Shown here one piece after another: positions 26,102-33,339 of a stretch of 64,000 nt of DNA. Under the pieces are notes generated by a model that had not been told where the DNA came from, did no database searches, and saw only the letters and a list, made by a program, of their open reading frames with translations. This DNA is from DATAVB01 sp036267955 (GTDB taxonomy: Bacteria; Actinomycetota; Actinomycetes; Mycobacteriales; QHCD01). The translations under genes were made by a program, and so were the position numbers. Location of the stretch: assembly GCA_036267955.1 (NCBI GenBank), contig DATAVB010000147.1, forward strand, positions 28,702-92,701, read 5' to 3'. The stretch's first letter is position 1. Each line of letters starts with the position of its first letter.

Positions 26102-26965
26102 TCACGATCCAGCGAGCGCCGGCAGCGGCCGGCGGATCCGCCGGCCGAGCGCTGGAATGACCGCGGCCAGCAGATACTCGGCCGTCGCGACCGCCATGAT
26201 CGCGAAACTCGGCGGGAGTTGCGGCACCACATAGGCGAGCCACAGGCCGATCCACATCGCCGCGACCCCGAGCGCGCCGGCGAGTGGCAGCGCCCGCCAC
26301 GGCCGGTCGGTGAGTCGTTGCGCGGCCGCGGCGGGCGCCGCGAGCAGCCCGAAGAGCAGCAGCGCACCCACCGCCTGGCTCGCCTCGGCCGCGCTGGCCC
26401 CGACGACGCCCAGGAACAGCGGTCCCAGGATCCGTACCGGCACTCCCCTGGCCGCGGCCACGGCCGGGTCGACACTCGCGAACAGCAGCGGCCGGGCGAT
26501 GACCAGCAGGACCGCGATCAGCCCGACCGCGATGAGTGCGGCGGTGCGCGCCGCGCCGGCACTGATGCCGAAGATCGAGCCGAACAGCACGTTCACGTTG
26601 GCCGCGCCGTTGCCGGTGCTGCCGCGCGTCGTGTAGAGCGCGAGGAAGAACACGCCGAGACCGAGCACCCAGGCGAACGCGGTGCCGATGACGACGTCGT
26701 CCGCGGTGCCGCGACCGCCGAGCGCCCCCAGCGCGACGCCGACGACGACGGTCGCGGCGAACAGGCCGAGCCGCAGGTCGATCCCCGCCGCCAGGGCAGC
26801 CAGCGCGCCGGCGTAGGCGACGTGCGACAGCGCGTCCCCGGCGAACACCTGACCGCGCAACACGACGAAATACCCGACCAGCCCGGAGAGCAGCGCGATC
26901 GCGGTTCCGGCGAGGAGGGCGTGTTGCATGAACGGGTGCGCCAGCATGTGCCCCAGCGGGTTCAT
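26102..26965 (-). CDS. Metal ABC transporter permease (ZnuB/MntB family)
   Basis: 287-residue inner-membrane permease of the ABC-3 family with about 8-9 helices that forms the channel for Zn2+ (or Mn2+) uptake. It shows the family block PLLFASVDPAVAAARGVPVR near 168-187 and FVVLRGQVFAGDALSHVAYAG-type start (GQVFAGDALSHVAYAG near 53-68). It overlaps the second permease by 4 bases (ATGA). It is the last gene of a four-gene operon with a lipoprotein, an ATPase and a second permease. Two permeases suggest a heterodimer or two specificities. Confidence 0.94.
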   Translation of the reverse strand: MNPLGHMLAHPFMQHALLAGTAIALLSGLVGYFVVLRGQVFAGDALSHVAYAGALAALAAGIDLRLGLFAATVVVGVALGALGGRGTADDVVIGTAFAWVLGLGVFFLALYTTRGSTGNGAANVNVLFGSIFGISAGAARTAALIAVGLIAVLLVIARPLLFASVDPAVAAARGVPVRILGPLFLGVVGASAAEASQAVGALLLFGLLAAPAAAAQRLTDRPWRALPLAGALGVAAMWIGLWLAYVVPQLPPSFAIMAVATAEYLLAAVIPALGRRIRRPLPALAGS

Positions 26966-27864
26966 GCCGGCTCCAGCACGCCGCGGCCGGCCCGGCCCGG
27001 CCGATCGACCGCCGCACGGTAGGCGCTGGCCAGCAGGTACGAGCCGAAAGCGAGCGTGGTCACCCAGAAACCGATCGGGTAGGGCGAGAAGAACGCGATG
27101 CCCTCGCCCAGCCAGGTGACTGCCAGTGCCACCGCCACGGACGTGAGCAGGCCGGTGACCGGCCGCGCGGTCAGCCTGCTCGCGGTCGCGGCCGGCGCCA
27201 CCAGCAGCGCGAACACCAGCAGGCTGCCGGTGACCTGGCTGGTTCCGGCGGCCGCGATGCCGAGCAACACCAGGAACGCCGCGCCGATGAGCCGGACCGG
27301 CACTCCCCGAGCGGCCGCCACCGCCGGATCGACGCTGGCGAAGAGCAACGGCCGGCCAAGCGCGGCCAGCGCCGCCAGCGCGCCCGCTCCCGCGATCAGC
27401 AGCACGATCACCTGCGTATCGGTCACGCCGGTGATGGTGCCGAAGAGCAGGCTGTTCAGGCCGGAGAGAAATCCCTGATAGAGACTGACGAAGAGGAATC
27501 CGCAGGCCAGCGCGAAGGCCTGCACCGTACCGATCACCGCCGATTCCTCGCCGTACCCGCCGCTCGGCTGACTATGTTGGTTACGCCCGGACGGGATAGC
27601 GGCGATGATCAGCGCCCCCGCCACACAGAATCCGAAGTAGCCGAAGGCGGCGTTGACGCCGAGCCAGGTCGCGCCGGCCGCGCCCGGAAAGCCGATGACG
27701 GCGAGGGTGTGGCCGGCGAAGCTCTCCCGGCGCAGCACCATGAAATAGCCGATGACACCGGCCACTACGGCGACGATCGTGCCGGCCCGCAGCGCATTGA
27801 GCATGAAATGGAAGCTGAGCAGCTGCCGTACGTCGTCGATGACATTCCAGCTGAGCCCGGTCAT
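26962..27864 (-). CDS. Metal ABC transporter permease (second, ZnuB family)
   Basis: 300 residues, about 8 membrane helices, with the same PLLFASVDPAVAAARGVPVR block as its downstream neighbour, near 182-201. A polar insertion near 95-118 (SGRNQHSQPSGGYGEES) is absent from the other permease. The ATG at 27864 overlaps the ATPase stop (ATGA), which rejects a much longer in-frame reading from 28239. It is coupled on both sides. Confidence 0.93.
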   Translation of the reverse strand: MTGLSWNVIDDVRQLLSFHFMLNALRAGTIVAVVAGVIGYFMVLRRESFAGHTLAVIGFPGAAGATWLGVNAAFGYFGFCVAGALIIAAIPSGRNQHSQPSGGYGEESAVIGTVQAFALACGFLFVSLYQGFLSGLNSLLFGTITGVTDTQVIVLLIAGAGALAALAALGRPLLFASVDPAVAAARGVPVRLIGAAFLVLLGIAAAGTSQVTGSLLVFALLVAPAATASRLTARPVTGLLTSVAVALAVTWLGEGIAFFSPYPIGFWVTTLAFGSYLLASAYRAAVDRPGRAGRGVLEPA

Positions 27865-28718
27865 CGGCGGTGCTCGGGCGGGCTGTCCGGCTGACCGACC
27901 ACGACCAGCCGGCCGGCCCGGTCGCGCAGGACGTCGATCGGCGTGCCGTAGAGCATCGTGAGGGTTTCGGCGGTGATGACCTCCTCCGGCGAGCCCATGA
28001 CCGCGCCACCGTGCGCGAGATAGATCACCTGGTCCAGCGCCGGGAGGATCGGATTGACATCGTGCGCCACCAGCAGGACGGCGACGTCCCGGGCCTGGCA
28101 CACCGATCGGATAAGTGCGCTCACCGACGCCTGGTTGGTGACGTCGAGACTGTCCAACGGCTCGTCCAGCACCAGCAGGTCGGGATCGCGCACCAGCGCC
28201 TGTGCGATCAGCAACCGCTGCTGCTCGCCGCCGGAGCACTGCCCGATCGGCCGATCCGCGTACGACTCGGCGCCGACCGTGGCGATCACCTCACGGACCC
28301 GGTCGGCGGCGGTGCGGCCGATCCGGCTGAACCGCCGGCCGGTAACCGGTACACCCCAGCGGTCGCCGTCCCAACCGAGCCGGACGATGTCCACCCCGCG
28401 GATGCGGGTCGCCGGGTCGAAGGCGCGTCGCTGCGGCAGATAACCGATCCGCGAATTGTTCCGGCCCGGTCGGCCGCCAAGGACCCGCAACTCGCCCGCG
28501 CTCAGCGGCTGGAGTCCGAGAACGGCCTTGAGCAGCGTCGATTTGCCGACGCCGTTGGGGCCGAGGACAGCGACGAACTCGCCCGCGCGCACGCGCAGGC
28601 TCACGTCCGACCAGACGGTCCGCCCGCCAACCTTGGCCGCGGCTGCGTTCAGCAGCACCACGTCTCGACCCGACTCCGCCACGGAATCTGCCGGCTCGGT
28701 CGTCTGGGCCCGGGTCAC
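27861..28718 (-). CDS. Metal ABC transporter ATP-binding protein (ZnuC type)
   Basis: 285-residue ABC ATPase that energises metal import. Walker A GPNGVGKS at 53-60, Q-loop in YLPQRRAFD, signature CSGGEQQR and Walker B LLVLDEPLDSLD are followed by the H-loop (VAHDVN). The GTG at 28718 overlaps the lipoprotein stop (GTGA), so the longer start at 28775 is rejected. Residues after the H-loop carry a short regulatory tail ending in SPPEHRR. Confidence 0.95.
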   Translation of the reverse strand: MTRAQTTEPADSVAESGRDVVLLNAAAAKVGGRTVWSDVSLRVRAGEFVAVLGPNGVGKSTLLKAVLGLQPLSAGELRVLGGRPGRNNSRIGYLPQRRAFDPATRIRGVDIVRLGWDGDRWGVPVTGRRFSRIGRTAADRVREVIATVGAESYADRPIGQCSGGEQQRLLIAQALVRDPDLLVLDEPLDSLDVTNQASVSALIRSVCQARDVAVLLVAHDVNPILPALDQVIYLAHGGAVMGSPEEVITAETLTMLYGTPIDVLRDRAGRLVVVGQPDSPPEHRR

Positions 28719-29647
28719 TTGCCGGTTGCCTTGTGTAGCGCGCTTTCCAGTGCCTGCAGCTGAGCGGACTGCCAATTCTGGAACGACGCGCCGGCCGGCG
28801 ACAGCGTCTCGGTCACGGTGGAGACGGGTATCCCGGCCTTCTTGGCCGCCTGCACCTGGGCGGAGACGTCCGGGGTGGAATTCTGGCTGTTGAAGACGTA
28901 GACCTTGATCTTCTTGCCGCTGATCTGAGCGTCGATGGTGGACTTGTCGGCGGCCGACGGGTCGGTGCCCTCGCTGATCGCCTTGAGGAAACTCGGCGGT
29001 GTCACGAGTTTGAGACCGAGTGCGTCGGACAGCGGCGCGAAGATGCTCTCGCTGGCACCGACCGGGGTACCTGCATATTTGGTCCTGATGTCCTTGATCA
29101 GCGTGTTGTAGGTGGCCAGGCCCTTGGTGTCGAAGGCACTGCGCTGGCCGTCGAAATAGCCCGCATCGGCCGGGTCGGCCTTTTTGAGATCCGCCGTGAT
29201 CGTGTCGGCTACCTTCGCCACGTCGGTCGGTGAGTACCAGCGGTGCGGGTTGCCGCCGTCCGGAATGCCGACGAGCCGGCCCACGTCGAGCACGGTACGG
29301 CCGGAGTCCGGGCTGGCCGCGACGGATTTTGCCGCCCAGGAGTCGTAACCGATTCCGTTCTCCACGAACAGCCTGGCCGAGGCGATGACCCTGCCGTCGG
29401 CCGGTGTCGGCTCGTAGTCATGCGGGTCCGTATTGGGATTGGTGATGATCGACGTCTCTTTCACATGCGAGCCGCCGAGCTGCTGCAGAATGCTCCCCCA
29501 GGCATTGATGCTCGCCGCGACCGTGATCACCTTTCCGCCCGCAGCCACCCGTTTCGAATCGCTCGCGGACGACGACGTGCTGCAGCCCGCCGCGGTGAGG
29601 GCGACAGCGGCGACCGCCGCGGGAACAACGAAAGAACGGCGAAACAT
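28715..29647 (-). CDS. Metal ABC transporter substrate-binding lipoprotein (ZnuA-type)
   Basis: 310-residue cluster A-I solute-binding protein. The lipoprotein signal has the lipobox LTAAGC with Cys22. The first metal-ligand His is His76 in TDPHDYEP and another is in GGNPHRWYSP. There is no His-rich loop as in Gram-negative ZnuA. First gene of the four-gene import operon. A proposed Zur box overlaps its promoter, and a zur gene lies 1.3 kb away, so zinc is the likely substrate, although Mn cannot be excluded by sequence. Confidence 0.93.
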   Translation of the reverse strand: MFRRSFVVPAAVAAVALTAAGCSTSSSASDSKRVAAGGKVITVAASINAWGSILQQLGGSHVKETSIITNPNTDPHDYEPTPADGRVIASARLFVENGIGYDSWAAKSVAASPDSGRTVLDVGRLVGIPDGGNPHRWYSPTDVAKVADTITADLKKADPADAGYFDGQRSAFDTKGLATYNTLIKDIRTKYAGTPVGASESIFAPLSDALGLKLVTPPSFLKAISEGTDPSAADKSTIDAQISGKKIKVYVFNSQNSTPDVSAQVQAAKKAGIPVSTVTETLSPAGASFQNWQSAQLQALESALHKATGK

Positions 29648-29732
29648 CAGGGCTCTCCCACGATCATGAGGAATGGATTAAATAGCCGCGCATCGAGCTC
29701 TCGTAGCGCAGCACCAACGCCAGCTAACGTCA

Positions 29733-29753
29733 TAACGGAACCCGTTGTCAATA
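29733..29753. promoter_or_regulatory. Zur-like box A (znuA side)
   Basis: The stretch ends in CCGTTGTCAATA and is the inverted counterpart of box B: its last nine bases TTGTCAATA are the exact complement of TATTGACAA in box B. It resembles actinobacterial Zur sites of the TTGACAATNATT type and lies about 90 bp before the lipoprotein gene. Confidence 0.55.
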
Positions 29754-29776
29754 CGAACAAGGCTCGCTCCGGCCTC

Positions 29777-29797
29777 TATTGACAATCGTTACCGAAA
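29777..29797. promoter_or_regulatory. Zur-like box B (SCO5389-gene side)
   Basis: Starts TATTGACAATCGTTACCG. Together with box A it makes an inverted pair 23 bp apart in the divergent spacer between the zinc importer and the SCO5389-family gene, so one regulator could control both directions. Confidence 0.55.
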
Positions 29798-29859
29798 CCG
29801 AAAGGGTCGTAACCGACCGCGCTGAGACGTGCTCGGCGCGTTACCAGATGGAGGTACCT

Positions 29860-30252
29860 GTGTCCCTGACCGTCTCCCCCCAGCTGCTCGATGACGCCCG
29901 CCGCGGCTCGGTGTCCGACGACAAGTTCATGGACTGCGTACGCACGTCGCTGCCCTACGCATACGACGTGGTGGCCAGGCTCGCCGCCGACTTCAGCGCC
30001 GGGGGCCGTCCCTTCACCGACAACGAGGTGCCACCGCCGAATGAGGCCGCCCGCGGTCAGCTACTGCGCGCCATGTCGAGCAACGCGATCCGCAGCGCCA
30101 TGGAGCGGCACTTCCACGTGACGCTGGCGTTCCAGAACTGCCACCGGGTGGCGGTGTTCCCGCCCGATGCGGCCGCGACGGCCGAATACCAGGACTTCAT
30201 TTCCCTGGAGAGCCAGGTGCTCAACCAGCGGCCGGAATTCGTCAACTGCTGA
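29860..30252 (+). CDS. SCO5389 family protein
   Basis: 130 residues of a conserved actinobacterial family of unknown function, recognised by VDCVRTSLPYA-like DCVRTSLPYAYDVV, the turn DNEVPPPNEAARGQLLRAM and the Cys/His segment LAFQNCHRVAVFP. It is soluble with no signal peptide. The GTG at 29860 has GGAGGT upstream and the family normally begins SLTVSPQLL, so an upstream ATG at 29779 is rejected. It is divergent from the zinc importer with shared Zur-like boxes, and a strong terminator follows directly. Confidence 0.92.
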   Translation: MSLTVSPQLLDDARRGSVSDDKFMDCVRTSLPYAYDVVARLAADFSAGGRPFTDNEVPPPNEAARGQLLRAMSSNAIRSAMERHFHVTLAFQNCHRVAVFPPDAAATAEYQDFISLESQVLNQRPEFVNC

Positions 30253-30263
30253 CTTTCTCCGAA

Positions 30264-30302
30264 AGGCCGCCCGGTCGCGTCGCGAGGGCGACCGGGCGGC
30301 CT
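30264..30302 (+). terminator. Intrinsic terminator after the SCO5389-family gene
   Basis: A perfect 15-bp G/C-rich stem aggccgcccggtcgc / its complement with a 9-base loop begins 11 bp after the stop codon. There is no long T-run, as is usual in actinobacteria. Confidence 0.85.
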
Positions 30303-30561
30303 GTCCAACGCGCCGCTGAAAGATCGTCACCCTGCCGTCGCGTTTGTCCTGTGTGTCGCGTTTGTCGGTGGCGAAGGTGGCCTTGGAGGGCGGAACGCGC
30401 CGGCGCCGGCGGGCGTGCGACCATGAAGCTCCGCGCCGGACGTGACCCACGTCGGCGCGATCGGGCATGGCGCGCCAGGCAACCTCGGCCACCGGGTGTA
30501 GCTGAGTAAACTGCTACCGTTACCGTGCCCGATAGGCGCACCGACCTAGAGCAGGAGTCCG
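30303..30561. other. Intergenic region before the HU gene
   Basis: No gene is visible in these 259 bp. The last 80 bp contain CTACCGTTACCG, a pattern that recurs as CCGTTACCGTTACC just after the HU gene. It must hold the HU promoter. Confidence 0.5.
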
Positions 30562-30837
30562 ATGAACCGTCAGCAACTCATCACCGATGTGGCCCAGCGG
30601 GCCGAGGTCCCGGCCGGCCAGGTGGCCCAGGTGCTCGACGCCATCAGGGACAGCATCGCCGCCGCCGTAAGCGAGGGTGACAAGGTCACCGTCCCCGGCT
30701 TCGTGACCGTCGAACGTGGCCACCGCGCCGCCCGCACCGGCCGTAACCCGCAGACCGGCGAGGCCATCCAAATCGCCGCCGCGTACACGGTCAAGATCAG
30801 CGCCGGCTCGACGCTGAAGAGCGCGGTCAAGCAGTAG
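30562..30837 (+). CDS. HU family DNA-binding protein
   Basis: 91-residue nucleoid protein, the size of canonical short HU without the Lys/Ala-rich tail found in mycobacterial and some Streptomyces HU. It has the two N-terminal dimer helices, VTVPGFVTVERGHRAARTGR leading into the beta-arm with RNPQTGEAI, and the end KISAGSTLKSAVKQ. It binds and bends DNA without sequence specificity. AGAGCAGGAG lies before the ATG. It is followed by a strong terminator and then zur. Confidence 0.97.
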   Translation: MNRQQLITDVAQRAEVPAGQVAQVLDAIRDSIAAAVSEGDKVTVPGFVTVERGHRAARTGRNPQTGEAIQIAAAYTVKISAGSTLKSAVKQ

Positions 30838-30857
30838 CTGCTTCCGTTACCGTTACC

Positions 30858-30890
30858 AGAAGGGCTCGCCGAAATCCGGCGAGCCCTTCT
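30858..30890 (+). terminator. Intrinsic terminator after HU
   Basis: A perfect 14-bp stem agaagggctcgccg / cggcgagcccttct encloses a 5-base loop (aaatc), starting 20 bp after the stop. It separates HU from zur. Confidence 0.9.
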
Positions 30891-30963
30891 ACCATTGGAT
30901 AGTCACGGCACCGCGATTTTCGACAACCGGTCCGCGGACTCCCCGGATGCTAAAGTGAAACGC

Positions 30964-31401
30964 ATGACGGAACGGGTAATTCGGGGCTCTGAGCCGGCCA
31001 AAATTGGGGAACGCGCCACCTGGCAAAAGCGGGCGCTGGCTTCGGCGCTGGCCGGCTCCGACACCTTCCGCAGCGCGCAGGACATTCACGCCGAGCTGCG
31101 TAACAAGGGCGACCGCATCGGCCTCACGACCGTCTACAACCAGCTCCGGGCGATGTCCTCGGCGGGCACGATCGATGTGCTCCGGGCCGAGGACGGCGAG
31201 ACGCTCTACCGGCACTGCTCCACCAACGACCACCACCATCATCTGCTGTGTCGCTACTGCGGGAAGACGGTCGAGATCGACGCGCCCGACATCGAGTCCT
31301 GGGCGACCAAGACCGCGCGGGCGCGGCACTTCACCGACGTGACCCACACGATCGAGATCGTCGGCACCTGCCAGTCCTGCAACCGCAAACGTAAGGGCTG
31401 A
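30964..31401 (+). CDS. zur: Fur family transcriptional regulator, probable Zur
   Basis: 145 residues with a winged HTH (FRSAQDIHAELRNKGDRIGL then TTVYNQLRAM), the metal-sensing hinge HCSTNDHHHHLLCRYCGK and a second Cys pair CQSCNRK at the end, which together form the structural and sensory zinc sites. The HHHH-x2-C-x2-C arrangement and GLTTVYNQL agree with actinobacterial Zur rather than Fur or PerR. As a zinc repressor it would shut off the znu-type importer 1.3 kb away. The ATG at 30964 is used; an in-frame GTG at 30955 is possible. Confidence 0.9.
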   Translation: MTERVIRGSEPAKIGERATWQKRALASALAGSDTFRSAQDIHAELRNKGDRIGLTTVYNQLRAMSSAGTIDVLRAEDGETLYRHCSTNDHHHHLLCRYCGKTVEIDAPDIESWATKTARARHFTDVTHTIEIVGTCQSCNRKRKG

Positions 31402-31440
31402 GGCGCCAAGCGCCGGCGCATCGATTTTTCGCGAAAGCGC

Positions 31441-31875
31441 TCAGCCGGCGTCGCTGTGCCGGCTCTCGCAGTGGCGCTTGAGGTTCTCCCCCTCCAGATC
31501 CACGTAGCGGCGGATCCGGCCGCCGGCGAGCGCCGACAGCAGCGGTGCCAACCCGCCGGCGATCTCGAAGGTCAGCCGGACACCGACCCGACCGTCGGCC
31601 TCGCTGAGGTAGTGTCCGGCGGTCAGCCTGCAGCCGGCGGTCCGGCTCGCCCACACGAACGAGCGACCCGGGTCGTCCTCGGTCACGGTCCAGATCAGCG
31701 GGCGCATCTTCGGCTGCTTGACCCGCGCCGTGCTGCCGGTGGTGAAGGCGCCGGCGTCGAGCCGGTTGACCTCATCGATCGTCGGACTCCAGTCCGACCA
31801 GTGCACGACGTCGTTGAGCACTTCCGAGACCCGCTTTGCCGCCGCCTCGACCTCGACCGTTTTCTCGTACCGCAT
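31441..31875 (-). CDS. SRPBCC family protein (polyketide cyclase/START-like)
   Basis: 144-residue helix-grip protein of the Bet v1/START superfamily, which encloses hydrophobic ligands. Typical are the opening MRYEKTVEVEAAAKRVSEVL, the WSDWSPTIDEV helix-strand turn, and the long C-terminal helix (GRIRRYVDLEGENLKRHC). The ATG at 31875 follows GAGGAGG, so the 16-residue longer reading is rejected. A palindrome sits 28 bp upstream. No enzymatic residues can be assigned. Confidence 0.9.
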   Translation of the reverse strand: MRYEKTVEVEAAAKRVSEVLNDVVHWSDWSPTIDEVNRLDAGAFTTGSTARVKQPKMRPLIWTVTEDDPGRSFVWASRTAGCRLTAGHYLSEADGRVGVRLTFEIAGGLAPLLSALAGGRIRRYVDLEGENLKRHCESRHSDAG

Positions 31876-31902
31876 CCATTCCTCCTCAACCGACCTCACC
31901 AC

Positions 31903-31926
31903 TGCACGTACCAGATGGTACATGCA
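31903..31926. promoter_or_regulatory. 24-bp palindromic operator upstream of the SRPBCC gene
   Basis: GTACC-AGAT-GGTAC is flanked on both outer sides by TGCA, with one unpaired base between each arm and its TGCA, giving 9 matching pairs out of 10. It lies between the GH32 stop and the SRPBCC start, in the promoter position of the SRPBCC gene. The cognate regulator is not adjacent. Confidence 0.65.
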
Positions 31927-31959
31927 GCCCGGCCGGCGCTCACGGCGGGACGCGCCGCC

Positions 31960-33339
31960 TTAGCGGTGCACCGCGTCGCGCATGCGGTGCACGGTCAGCT
32001 CCGCTGTGGCCGAGCCCGGCTGCGCCGTGTGCCCTAAGGACAGCCGCCACGGCGGCGCCTGGGTCGGATAGAACCGGTGGGTCAGCACCTGGCCGGTGGC
32101 GCTGAACAGTTCCCCCACCGAGCCGTCGACGAACCACCGCAGGTCCAGCCGGTGTTCGGACCGGATCTGGGGCTCGACGAATTCGGACCGGCCACCGGCC
32201 GCGCGCGGATCGCGGCTGGCCGACGTGCGGTCCAGCCCGACCCGGCCGGTGTCCCAGTCCACGACCAGGTCAATCGTCTCCTCGGCGGAGGCGATGATCG
32301 ACACCGTCGACGTGCCGGCCGATCCCTGCAGGGTCGCCTCGATCTCGAACTGGGCCGGCAGGCCGTCGAGCTCCCGGCCGGACCCGTCGATCGTTCCGAG
32401 GACACCATCCCGGAGCCCCACCAGTTCGGCGGCCGGAAAGGAGCGGACGCCGTCGTCGCCGAGCCGCAGCTCGCGCGGCAGGGTCAGGCAGCCGGACCAG
32501 TCCGCCTCGATTTCCCAGTCCCGGCTGCGCTCCTCGGTTACCCAGCCCCACAACAGGTTCCGGTCCGTGCCGCGCAGAATCGACGGCGCGTAGAACGCAC
32601 CGGTCTCCAGCAGTGACACCGACGGTTCGACCAGCTTTCCGGCCGATTCCTTGCCCCGCACGGCGATGACGTGCCGGTCGCCGCCGCGCGGGTGGTAGGC
32701 CGCGATCAGCAGCACGCCCTCGTCCCCAAAAGTCGCGTACTGCGGGCATTCCCACATCGCGCCCTCGACCTCGCTGCCGCCGCTCTCGGCGAAGGTGCCG
32801 ACCTCGCGCCAGGACCGCAGGTCGTCCGACTCGTACAGCCGCGCCAGGCCGACGTCGCCAGGCAGTTCGACGCCGGCGAGCATGCACCAGCGGCCGAAAT
32901 GCCGCCACACATACGGATCCCGGAATTGCGCGGCGTGTTCTTCCGGGGCCGGCCCGGCGACCACGAGTTGTTGATCGGCGAAGGTCGCTCCGTCGTCGGT
33001 CGAGGTCGCCCGGAACACCGGCTGGAACGGATTCTCCGGCTCGAAGACCGAATAGAACGCGTGAATGACGCCGTCCGCGGCGACCGTGTTTCCGGACCAG
33101 CAGCCGCCCGCGTCCGGATCGCCGGGCGCGGCGTCGAGCGCATCCGGCTGGACGGTCCACTCGACGAGATCGGGGCTGGTGGCGTGTCCCCAGTGGACCG
33201 GGCCCTCCCGCGGCGTGTCCTGGACGTACTGGAAGTAGAGGTGCCAAAGGTCCCCGTGCCGGATCGGGCCGTTCGGGTCGTTGACGTACCCGGTCGCCGG
33301 TCGGATGTGGAAACGCGGGAAATGATGGTCTGTGCTCAC
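31960..33339 (-). CDS. Glycoside hydrolase family 32 protein (levanase/invertase/inulinase type)
   Basis: 459-residue beta-fructofuranosidase-like enzyme: a five-blade propeller (1-310) then a beta-sandwich. The three GH32 catalytic carboxylates are all present: nucleophile Asp21 in NDPNG, transition-state stabiliser Asp141 in RDP, and acid/base Glu197 in ECPQY. No signal peptide, so it acts on imported sugar. The GTG at 33339 overlaps the GH5-like stop (GTGA), rejecting the longer in-frame reading. Sucrose, short fructans or sucrose phosphate are possible substrates. Confidence 0.95.
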   Translation of the reverse strand: MSTDHHFPRFHIRPATGYVNDPNGPIRHGDLWHLYFQYVQDTPREGPVHWGHATSPDLVEWTVQPDALDAAPGDPDAGGCWSGNTVAADGVIHAFYSVFEPENPFQPVFRATSTDDGATFADQQLVVAGPAPEEHAAQFRDPYVWRHFGRWCMLAGVELPGDVGLARLYESDDLRSWREVGTFAESGGSEVEGAMWECPQYATFGDEGVLLIAAYHPRGGDRHVIAVRGKESAGKLVEPSVSLLETGAFYAPSILRGTDRNLLWGWVTEERSRDWEIEADWSGCLTLPRELRLGDDGVRSFPAAELVGLRDGVLGTIDGSGRELDGLPAQFEIEATLQGSAGTSTVSIIASAEETIDLVVDWDTGRVGLDRTSASRDPRAAGGRSEFVEPQIRSEHRLDLRWFVDGSVGELFSATGQVLTHRFYPTQAPPWRLSLGHTAQPGSATAELTVHRMRDAVHR

